From the NCBI GenBank assembly GCA_964429715.1, contig CAYSCV010000042.1:1-12132 (forward strand): a stretch of DNA of 12,132 nucleotides, in the 5' to 3' direction. Shown here one piece after another: positions 6,893 through 12,132 of the stretch. The stretch comes from JACPNA01 sp964429715. Lineage in GTDB: Archaea > Nanobdellota > Nanobdellia > Woesearchaeales > GW2011-AR9. A program made the translations under genes and the position numbers. Position 1 is the stretch's first letter, and each line of letters begins with the position of its first letter. The notes under the pieces were generated by a model, which searched no databases, was not told the DNA's origin, and was given only the letters and a program-made list of their open reading frames with translations.

Positions 6893-7258
6893 ATGTTTGA
6901 GTTGAGAAAAATAAATCTTTCAAAAGTATTATTTTGGCTGCCACGAGCTCTGGCGCTGTTTTTAGTATTTACGTTTATTGCAGGAGTGTTATACACGTTT
7001 GGGTTCGGGCAGGAGTTTATGGTTGGGTTAATGGTATGGCTGATTCTGTTTTTTACAATGTTGATTGCGTGGAAGAGTGATCCGATAGGAGGGATTATAT
7101 TTCTTATTTTAGGGTCGGCAAGTGTGATTGTGGCAATGGGAAAACAGTTGAATATAGGTTATTTTTTGGCGATTCCATTATTTACACTTGGGATTACTTT
7201 TGTGGGTAATTATATGTATCAAGAACGGCATCAAAACGATGATGAGGATGATTTCTAA
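6893..7258 (+). CDS. Unknown four-helix membrane protein, first gene of the sugar-phosphate operon
   Basis: A 121-residue integral membrane protein whose function I do not recognise. Four hydrophobic segments lie at about 13-36, 42-60, 64-83 and 87-109. The N-terminus is basic (LRKINLSK) and the C-terminus is very acidic (NDDEDDF). The layout of an Arg-containing first helix, the IAWKSDPIGGIIFLILG segment and a final PLFTLGI helix recalls small uncharacterised archaeal and bacterial four-helix membrane proteins (DUF7670-like, from memory). An in-frame GTG at 6884 would add three residues but lies in the Shine-Dalgarno. The stop codon is one nucleotide from the aldolase ATG, and the aldolase ribosome-binding site lies inside this gene, so translation of the two is probably linked. 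Confidence 0.75.
   Translation: MFELRKINLSKVLFWLPRALALFLVFTFIAGVLYTFGFGQEFMVGLMVWLILFFTMLIAWKSDPIGGIIFLILGSASVIVAMGKQLNIGYFLAIPLFTLGITFVGNYMYQERHQNDDEDDF
7243..7251 (+). promoter_or_regulatory. Ribosome-binding site that decides the aldolase start
   Basis: GAGGATGAT, inside the acidic C-terminal codons of the membrane protein gene, resembles GGAGGTGAT and lies 8 nt before the ATG at 7260. It supports that start over the in-frame ATGs at 7239, 7242 and 7248, and over the long in-frame extension further upstream. Confidence 0.55.
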
Positions 7259-7259
7259 G

Positions 7260-8174
7260 ATGTTTGCATCGACAAAAGAGTTGTTACGAAAAGCACAGAA
7301 AGGCAAGTATGCAGTTGGGCATTTTAATATCAATAATATGGAAATTGTGCAAGGAGTTGTTGCGGCGGCAGAGAAGTTAAAATCACCAGTGGTGTTGGCG
7401 ACTTCAGAAGGGGCGATTGAGTATGCGGGAATGAATTATTTGACGGCGTTGGCGAAGATAGCGGCTGAAGAAAGTAGGGTGCCAATTGCATTACATTTGG
7501 ATCATGGAAGGGATATGGGTGTAATTACACGGGCGATTAGTTCTGGTTATTCTTCGGTGATGATTGATGCGTCGCATGAGGAGTTTGAGAAGAATATTAC
7601 TTTGACACGAAAAGTGGTGAAGTTGGCGCATGTACGAGGGGTGAGTGTGGAAGCGGAGTTAGGAACAATTGGAGGTGTTGAAGATAAAGTTTCAGCACGC
7701 AAGATTCTGTATACTGATCCTAGCTTAGCAAAAGAGTTTGTGGAGCGAACAGGATGTGATTTTTTGGCAATTGCAATTGGAACGTCGCATGGAGCGTATA
7801 AATTTAAAGGAAATGTAGCATTGGATCAGAAACGGTTGCAGGAAATTCGAGCGAAAGTTTCTATGCCCTTAGTGTTGCATGGGGCAAGTGGGGTGCCGGA
7901 TTCTCTGATTGCGATGGCGAAAAAGTATGGAGCAAAGTTATTGGGAGTGCAGGGAGTGCAGGAGGGGGAGATTAGACGGGCTATTTCGAATGGGATTTGC
8001 AAAATTAACACCGATACGGATTTACGATTAGCGTTTGATGCGGGAGTACGGAAAGTGGTGAAAACGCAGCCTGAAGATTTTGATCCAAGACATATATTGG
8101 GACCGGCACGGGAGATGATTCAACAAGTGGTTGAGCAACGAATCAGATTGTTTGGAAGTGGAGGGAAAACATGA
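7260..8174 (+). CDS. fba: Fructose-bisphosphate aldolase, class II (class IIB type)
   Basis: A 304-residue zinc-dependent aldolase that splits fructose 1,6-bisphosphate into DHAP and glyceraldehyde 3-phosphate, or runs in reverse in gluconeogenesis. Numbering from ATG 7260: HLDHG at 79-83 supplies catalytic Asp81 and zinc ligand His82; GTSHGAYK has zinc ligand His177; VLHGASG has His207; KINTDTDLRLAF is the DHAP-phosphate loop. The C-terminal EDFDPRHILGPAREM closely resembles bacterial class IIB enzymes such as that of Thermus, so FBP is a better guess than tagatose-bisphosphate (GatY), though GatY-type use is not excluded. Many archaea use class I or FBP aldolase/phosphatase enzymes instead, so acquisition from bacteria is likely. 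A 9-bp tandem repeat (GGGAGTGCA twice, 7943-7960) encodes the GVQGVQ stretch. It overlaps rpiB by ATGA. Confidence 0.93.
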   Translation: MFASTKELLRKAQKGKYAVGHFNINNMEIVQGVVAAAEKLKSPVVLATSEGAIEYAGMNYLTALAKIAAEESRVPIALHLDHGRDMGVITRAISSGYSSVMIDASHEEFEKNITLTRKVVKLAHVRGVSVEAELGTIGGVEDKVSARKILYTDPSLAKEFVERTGCDFLAIAIGTSHGAYKFKGNVALDQKRLQEIRAKVSMPLVLHGASGVPDSLIAMAKKYGAKLLGVQGVQEGEIRRAISNGICKINTDTDLRLAFDAGVRKVVKTQPEDFDPRHILGPAREMIQQVVEQRIRLFGSGGKT

Positions 8175-8620
8175 AGACAGTATACATTGGGGCTGATCAT
8201 GCAGGATTTTTGTTGAAAGAGAAGATTAAGAAGTGGTTGGTAAAAAAGAAAATTCTAGTTGAAGATTTGGGGAATTTGAAATTGGACAAGAATGATGATT
8301 ATCCTGATTATGCACTGAAAGTTGCGCGCAAGGTGGTGTCGAGTGGAAGTAAAGGGATTTTATGTTGTGGTTCTTCGCAAGGGGTATGTGTGACGGCGAA
8401 TAAAGTTAGAGGGGTTCGAGCAGTGACGCCGGTTACGGTGAAAGAAACGCAATTAGCGCGGGAGCATCTTGATGCAAATGTGATCTGTTTATCTGGGTGG
8501 AATACACCATCTTCTTTAGGGATGAAGATAATTGCACAATTTTTACAGACGTCGTTTTCACAGGAAGAGAGGCATGTGCGACGGATCAATAAGATTAAGA
8601 AGATTGAAGGGTTGATATGA
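8171..8620 (+). CDS. rpiB: Ribose-5-phosphate isomerase B (RpiB/LacAB family)
   Basis: A 149-residue RpiB-family isomerase interconverting ribulose 5-phosphate and ribose 5-phosphate. GADHAGF at 7-13 holds Asp9 and His10; DYPDYA at 43-48 is a family signature; GILCCGSSQG at 62-71 has Cys66, matching the catalytic base of E. coli RpiB; NKVRGVRA is the phosphate-side loop; REHLDAN has His99 and Asp101. The anion-hole loop is GSSQG rather than the common GTGIG. Allose-6-phosphate or galactose-6-phosphate isomerases belong to the same family, but LacA/LacB come as a pair and the adjacent Rpe favours pentose phosphates. The ATG overlaps the aldolase stop (ATGA, 8171-8174), with GGAGGG at 8160-8165 as ribosome-binding site. 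Most archaea use RpiA, so this may be a bacterial acquisition. Confidence 0.92.
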   Translation: MKTVYIGADHAGFLLKEKIKKWLVKKKILVEDLGNLKLDKNDDYPDYALKVARKVVSSGSKGILCCGSSQGVCVTANKVRGVRAVTPVTVKETQLAREHLDANVICLSGWNTPSSLGMKIIAQFLQTSFSQEERHVRRINKIKKIEGLI

Positions 8621-9237
8621 AAACAGTAATTCTTCCTTCAGTGATGGCGCAAAGTCAAGAAGAAATGGATCGACTTTTAAAAAGATTTAAGCCAGTGACG
8701 AAGCAGATACATTTGGATATTGCAGATGGAAAGTTTGTGCCAACAAAAGTGTTGCAGTTTAAGTTGCGATTATCTAATTCGTTTAGGTATTGGGCGCATT
8801 TGATGGTGGAAAAGCCGATGCCGTTTGTTAAGAAATATTTTTCTAAAATCGATTTATTTATTCCGCAGATTGAGGTGTTTTCTGAACCACAAGAGTATAT
8901 TGATTTTATGCGTACGCAGAAGAAGAAAGTGGCGTTTGCCTTGAAGCCGGAGACGAGTGTTGGGAAAGTAAAAAAATATCTTTCGCAGGTAGATTATATT
9001 CTTATTTTAACGGTGCATCCGGGATATTATGGGGCTCCCTTCTTACCTGGGCAGCTGCGAAAGATTGAGCAAGTGAAGAGAATTAATCCGCACGTAAAAG
9101 TAATTGCGGATGGGCATATGAATCCGCAGACAATTGGGCTTGCACGTAAAGCCGGGGCAGATATGTTTGTGGCGGGGTCGTACTTAGCAAATTGTGCTGA
9201 TGTTCAGAAAGGAATGAGGGAGTTAAGGAAAAGTTAA
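8617..9237 (+). CDS. rpe: Ribulose-phosphate 3-epimerase, divergent
   Basis: A 206-residue TIM-barrel enzyme of the Rpe family, interconverting ribulose 5-phosphate and xylulose 5-phosphate. The metal and acid/base residues are kept: Ser8 in LPSV, His32 and Asp34 in HLDIADGKFVP, His61 in HLMVEKP and Asp165 in VIADGHM. VHPGYYGAPF and the C-terminal VAGS supply phosphate-loop positions. Differences from the common form are ADGHMN in place of VDGG and PQIE where most have H-x-E. It is slightly shorter than typical (about 220). The ATG overlaps the rpiB stop (ATGA, 8617-8620), so the two are translationally coupled. A related epimerase of the same family (for example allulose-6-phosphate 3-epimerase) is a less likely alternative. 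Confidence 0.88.
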   Translation: MKTVILPSVMAQSQEEMDRLLKRFKPVTKQIHLDIADGKFVPTKVLQFKLRLSNSFRYWAHLMVEKPMPFVKKYFSKIDLFIPQIEVFSEPQEYIDFMRTQKKKVAFALKPETSVGKVKKYLSQVDYILILTVHPGYYGAPFLPGQLRKIEQVKRINPHVKVIADGHMNPQTIGLARKAGADMFVAGSYLANCADVQKGMRELRKS

Positions 9238-9245
9238 CGAGATAA

Positions 9246-9257
9246 AAATTATAATTT
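9246..9257. repeat. 12-bp perfect AT palindrome at the end of two convergent genes
   Basis: AAATTATAATTT reads the same on both strands and overlaps the last codons of the minus-strand DUF255 gene, 8 nt after the rpe stop. It could help end transcription from either side, but an AT palindrome of this size can arise by chance. Confidence 0.3.
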
Positions 9258-11066
9258 AGGAAGATATTTTATTGATTCTAATAATTTGGTGATGTCTTTA
9301 AATTCCAGGCATTTTTGCTGGTAACAATCTTGTATCTGTTTATCATAAATCTGCATAGAATTTGAGGGAAGATGTTGCCATTCAATTCGATGAGGGGTGT
9401 GGATGATGTGCCACTGGCCTTGACTCATAGATGCCATCAAATTAAAAAAATCATGGTGCAGCGGTTGTTTGTACATTGCAGGGAGGTATTCTTTACGTAA
9501 TATAATTGTGGCTCTCAATTTTGCCATTTCGGCTAGAGACGCACTGGAGGGAGTAGGGTGATCAGAGGTTTGGGCGGGAATAGAAATAAAATCAGTGGTT
9601 TTGCTCTCGAGCCAATTTGTATACTTGGTATCATAAAATTTATCCAATTTGGTATACCAAATTTCAATCAAATCTTTATATTCACCGGTTTCTTCATAGA
9701 GATAGGTGGCAAAGAGCAGCATGGAAGCATAATCTTCGAGAAATTCACCGGCTTGGAGTTTTCCTGCAGATGAACTATGGTGTAAACGGCCGTCAAAGTA
9801 GTGTTCTTTGAGTAGCGTTTTGAATAATAATTGGGCTTTTACTTTGGCAATATTATTACCTAAAGATCTATAGGACACAATTAAGCCAATACCAAGTAAC
9901 GCATTCCAACTGGTGATATATTTTGTGTCAGTGAATGGTTGCGTTCGTTTTTTACGAAAAGTGAGTAATTTTTGTTCTATTACTGGAAGAAAAGAATTTT
10001 GCTGTTTGAGGAGATGGATTTTTCCTTCAAAATTAGGTTCAAGCAGGTACACTTTAGAGAAGGCAGTAAATTCTTCAGTTGTTAAATGCTGTTGTAATTC
10101 TTGACTGTCCCAGATATAGGTTACGCCTTCGCGATGATTAGTATCGGCATCATGGGCAGTGTAATACATATTATTCACAAAAGTCTCTTCTAAACACGTG
10201 ATTATTTTTTCGGCGATGGTTTTATAGGAAGGCTTGCCCAGTACTTTGAAAGCGAGACTATAAACCCACAACAGCATGGCTTGGTCGTAGAGCATCTTTT
10301 CGAAATGGGGAATTGTCCATGATTCATCTACACAGTAGCGATAAAACCCGCCTTGGAGATGATCATGCAAACCACTCTTTGCCATGACATCGAGCATTTT
10401 TTCTAGAATGACTTTTATTTCTCTGTCTTTGTTTTGTTCATAATAATGAAGCAGAAAAAGTAAAGTGTTATGAGGGGGAAATTGCGGACCATAGCTAAAA
10501 CCATCTTTCACAAGATTATTTTTAATTGCTTGAATGAGATTTTTCTCTTCAACATCTTCAGCATTTTTAGCTGTATGAATGTGGGGACGATAGGTTGGGA
10601 TTGTGTTTTTCTGTGTATCATATATTTCTTTCACGTTCTTGAGAACATCCAAAAACCCAGGTAAACCGTAGCGGGAATTGAGAGGAAGATAGGTTACAGC
10701 CAAGAATGGTTTTACATCAGGGGTAATAAATACATTTAAAGGCCAGCCGCCTTGTCCTTGCGTCTCGTGCATGAAGTTCATCATGTAACTATCGATATCA
10801 GGACGTTGTTCGCGATCAACTTTTATACAGACAAAATGTTGATTCAGGTAAAGAGCGATTTGAACATTTGAGAAAGATTCCTGCGCCATAACATGGCACC
10901 AATGGCAGGCGGCATAGCCTACTGAAAGAAAGATTATTTTGTTGTGTTTTTTTGCGTAGTCGAGCACTTCATTTGACCACTCTTGCCAATGAATCGGATT
11001 GTCTTTATGCTGCTGTACGTAGGGAGATGTGGCGAGGTCGAGATTGTTTTTATGAAGATTGATCAT
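9249..11066 (-). CDS. DUF255 thioredoxin-domain / (alpha/alpha)6-barrel protein (YyaL/SPATA20 family)
   Basis: A 605-residue two-domain protein. Residues about 1-160 form the DUF255 thioredoxin-like domain: the family-specific NPIHWQEW, then the redox-type motif CHWC at 54-57 (ACHWCHVMAQESF), KVDREQRPDID, GGWPLNVFITPD, and a YLPLNSRYGLPGF stretch. From about 190 on lies a helical barrel related to N-acylglucosamine 2-epimerases and cellobiose epimerases, with GGFYRYCVDESW, PHFEKMLYDQAMLL, AHDADTNHREGVTYIW, SWNALLGIG and FLEDYA. It is shorter than the usual roughly 650-700 residues, mostly in the C-terminal half. The family is found in all three domains; its biochemical function is not established. 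It is the second gene of a pair: its ATG overlaps the AKR stop (ATGA, 11066-11063). Confidence 0.92.
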   Translation of the reverse strand: MINLHKNNLDLATSPYVQQHKDNPIHWQEWSNEVLDYAKKHNKIIFLSVGYAACHWCHVMAQESFSNVQIALYLNQHFVCIKVDREQRPDIDSYMMNFMHETQGQGGWPLNVFITPDVKPFLAVTYLPLNSRYGLPGFLDVLKNVKEIYDTQKNTIPTYRPHIHTAKNAEDVEEKNLIQAIKNNLVKDGFSYGPQFPPHNTLLFLLHYYEQNKDREIKVILEKMLDVMAKSGLHDHLQGGFYRYCVDESWTIPHFEKMLYDQAMLLWVYSLAFKVLGKPSYKTIAEKIITCLEETFVNNMYYTAHDADTNHREGVTYIWDSQELQQHLTTEEFTAFSKVYLLEPNFEGKIHLLKQQNSFLPVIEQKLLTFRKKRTQPFTDTKYITSWNALLGIGLIVSYRSLGNNIAKVKAQLLFKTLLKEHYFDGRLHHSSSAGKLQAGEFLEDYASMLLFATYLYEETGEYKDLIEIWYTKLDKFYDTKYTNWLESKTTDFISIPAQTSDHPTPSSASLAEMAKLRATIILRKEYLPAMYKQPLHHDFFNLMASMSQGQWHIIHTPHRIEWQHLPSNSMQIYDKQIQDCYQQKCLEFKDITKLLESIKYLPKL

Positions 11067-11863
11067 CCTATAGCAATGTTCTTGATGAACTGAACTTCTT
11101 CGTTTGTTAAATTGAAATCAAGAGCAAGATCTTGTTGCATATGGAGAGGGTTGGTTGTGCCGGTGAGGGGCAGGATTCCAATCTCTGTTGCAAATTTGAA
11201 GATAAGCTGGGCAGGGGTTTTGTTTAACTTTAGGGCAAGTGGTTGTATTTTAGGCAGGACAAAAGTATTCGCGGTGAGCAGGGAGAATCCTTGATACATG
11301 ATATTTTTAATTTGGCAAAATTCACGTACCTGTTTGTCCCAGCCTTGTTGGGCATAGCAGCGATTTTGAACAAACATAGGTTTGATCGTGGCTTTTTCAT
11401 AGAGCATCTTTAATTGATCGAGAGTAACGTTGCTGATTCCTAGATAATGTGTTTGTTTTTCATGGTAGATTTTTTCCATCTCCTGCCAGACTTGCCAATC
11501 AGCAGGTGCTATTCCCACGTGTGTGGATGGGCCATGTAATAGATATGAATCAATGTACTCTGTTTGTAAATGTTGGAGTGAACTTTGAAATGATTGGCGT
11601 ACTTGGGTAGCATAATCAGTATGGGAGTCATATGGGAGTCGATGGTCTTGTCCGCCAAGGTGGGTAAATTTGGTTTGGATGAATAATTGTTCTCGAGGAA
11701 TGCCGCTTTTAATAATGGCATTACCTACCGCAGCTTCATGATAATGGCGTCGTTGATTGGCAGTATCAATACCGCGAAAGCCGGTTTGAAGAGCAGTTAA
11801 GACGAGTTCTTCTGTGGCATCTTCTTTCCAGGCGGTGCCGTAGATGATTGGGGGGATTTTCAT
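11063..11863 (-). CDS. Aldo/keto reductase
   Basis: A 266-residue (beta/alpha)8 NAD(P)H-dependent aldehyde/ketone reductase. The catalytic tetrad is Asp33, Tyr41, Lys65 (IQTKF) and His110 (LLHGP). The first block reads IDTANQRRHYHE, so Tyr is 8 residues after Asp instead of the usual 5; this insertion marks a distinct AKR subgroup and was not read as damage. GISNV and QNRCYAQ are standard barrel strands, and LTGTTNP near the C-terminus is the NADP-phosphate region. It is slightly short for the family (about 280-320). Translation of the DUF255 gene is coupled to it by an ATGA overlap. The TATA box at 11897-11887 puts the transcription start within 2-3 nt of the ATG, so the message is probably leaderless. 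Confidence 0.92.
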   Translation of the reverse strand: MKIPPIIYGTAWKEDATEELVLTALQTGFRGIDTANQRRHYHEAAVGNAIIKSGIPREQLFIQTKFTHLGGQDHRLPYDSHTDYATQVRQSFQSSLQHLQTEYIDSYLLHGPSTHVGIAPADWQVWQEMEKIYHEKQTHYLGISNVTLDQLKMLYEKATIKPMFVQNRCYAQQGWDKQVREFCQIKNIMYQGFSLLTANTFVLPKIQPLALKLNKTPAQLIFKFATEIGILPLTGTTNPLHMQQDLALDFNLTNEEVQFIKNIAIG

Positions 11864-11886
11864 AGGTTGAAGAATTGGTGAGATAA

Positions 11887-11897
11887 TTATTTAAAAC
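11887..11897 (-). promoter_or_regulatory. TATA box of the AKR-DUF255 operon (leaderless)
   Basis: On the minus strand, GTTTTAAATAA at 11897-11887 is a strong archaeal TATA box centred about 27-29 nt upstream of the ATG at 11863. No Shine-Dalgarno lies between, consistent with a leaderless or nearly leaderless mRNA. Confidence 0.65.
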
Positions 11898-11942
11898 TTT
11901 TGTTTTTCGTTAGGAACGATTAGGAATAAACTAAATAATAAC

Positions 11943-11960
11943 GTGCGAAGCACAATTGTG
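11943..11960. repeat. GCGAAGC mini-hairpin overlapping a 10-bp palindrome
   Basis: GTGC-GAA-GCAC (11943-11953) forms a short hairpin containing the GCGAAGC core, known as an unusually stable DNA mini-hairpin. The perfect palindrome CACAATTGTG (11951-11960) shares its CAC, so the two structures exclude each other. The palindrome lies about 55 nt upstream of the AKR TATA box and could be a protein-binding site, but no function is shown. Confidence 0.4.
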
Positions 11961-11963
11961 AGT

Positions 11964-12132
11964 GTGTCCAAATTTCGTCGTCGTGTGCCTCGAGTAATAA
12001 TTCAACTTAATTCCTGTTAATTGCCCCGAGCGAAGCGAGAGCGCAGCGTGGTCAAGGTTTAAATTCCCGCAGGAATATTAAACCACAGAAGTCTTTTGTT
12101 ACCGTAAATATATGCTATTGCCGTAGTTTTTT
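11964..12132. other. Non-coding right end with structured motifs
   Basis: No convincing gene was found on either strand between the AKR promoter and the window end. It contains a GC-rich block at 12023-12050 with a second GCGAAGC core (12030-12036) and the related steps GCGAG, GCGCAG; a strong inverted repeat at 12056-12084; and a run of at least six T at 12127-12132, cut by the window edge. The T-run after a GC-rich, structured stretch could mark the end of a transcript on the plus strand. No tRNA-like cloverleaf was recognised. Confidence 0.5.
12056..12084. repeat. Long inverted repeat (12-bp stem, 4-nt loop)
   Basis: GGTTTAA+ATTCC (12056-12067) pairs with GGAAT (12072-12076) and TTAAACC (12078-12084), leaving the loop CGCA (12068-12071) and a single bulged A at 12077. 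The near-symmetry means both strands can fold. It may be a terminator or RNA-end hairpin, an operator, or one copy of an interspersed palindromic repeat. No T-run follows immediately, which argues against a bacterial-style terminator on the plus strand. Confidence 0.6.

Noticed and set aside
7188..7259. 24-codon upstream extension of the aldolase frame
   Set aside because: It lies inside the membrane protein gene in another frame. The family N-terminus and the GAGGATGAT ribosome-binding site support ATG 7260.
7943..7960. Tandem GGGAGTGCA repeat
   Set aside because: Two 9-bp copies inside the aldolase coding sequence (GVQGVQ), in a loop of variable sequence in class IIB enzymes. Too short to be a separate element.
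11895..12020. Plus-strand open frame containing GTG at 11943 and an Arg-rich stretch (KFRRRVPR)
   Set aside because: No ATG, no ribosome-binding site, no recognisable motif, and it overlaps the AKR promoter and palindromes. The length is within chance.
12023..12084. Possible tRNA or CRISPR-like structure at the right end
   Set aside because: The T-arm-like GGTTTAAATTCC does not fit a cloverleaf, and there is no regularly spaced direct repeat.
12059..12130. Minus-strand open frame entering from the right edge and ending in NIPAGI-stop
   Set aside because: Only 23 codons, a length expected by chance, and its end lies in the inverted repeat. It could be the tail of a neighbouring gene, but this cannot be supported without sequence to the right.

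Overview
The window looks archaeal. Several gene starts sit about 25-30 nt downstream of an archaeal TATA box (TTTAAATA or ATATAAATA type). Two of these genes (the P-type ATPase and the aldo/keto reductase) would then make essentially leaderless mRNAs, and others have very short leaders carrying GGTGA or GAGGTG ribosome-binding sites. Base composition is moderately AT-rich and genes are tightly packed. The mix of a eukaryote-like P2C cation ATPase with bacterial-type sugar-phosphate enzymes (class IIB aldolase, RpiB, Rpe) would fit a mesophilic, possibly DPANN (Woesearchaeota-like) archaeon. That lineage guess is inference only; no rRNA or other phylogenetic marker is present.

Layout. 1-669 (-): 5' part of a membrane-anchored SIMPL-domain protein. 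813-3509 (+): a Na+,K+-ATPase-like P2C ATPase, divergent from the SIMPL gene. 3552-5111 (+): a short run encoding an SDR oxidoreductase, a DJ-1/PfpI protein and a free-standing AroQ-type chorismate mutase. 5150-6172 (+): a PfkB-family sugar kinase. 6176-6772 (-): a nitroreductase, converging on the kinase with a 3-nt gap. 6893-9237 (+): a probable four-gene operon of an unknown four-helix membrane protein, class II fructose-bisphosphate aldolase, ribose-5-phosphate isomerase B and ribulose-phosphate 3-epimerase, the last three joined by ATGA overlaps. 9249-11863 (-): an ATGA-coupled pair, aldo/keto reductase then a DUF255 thioredoxin-domain protein. 11864-12132: non-coding, with several hairpins and palindromes.

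How the genes fit together. The kinase, aldolase, RpiB and Rpe point to interconversion of hexose and pentose phosphates; transketolase and transaldolase are not in the window. The SDR, DJ-1, nitroreductase, AKR and DUF255 genes form a scattered redox/carbonyl set with unknown substrates. The P2C ATPase is the likely Na+/K+-type pump.

Nothing here is a clear defence, mobile or CRISPR system, and no tRNA or rRNA gene was recognised. The points most worth a second look are the P2C ATPase with an altered site-III residue, the membrane-protein/aldolase/RpiB/Rpe operon, the AKR-DUF255 pair, the strong strand-dependent third-codon-position bias, and the structured intergenic region at the right end.
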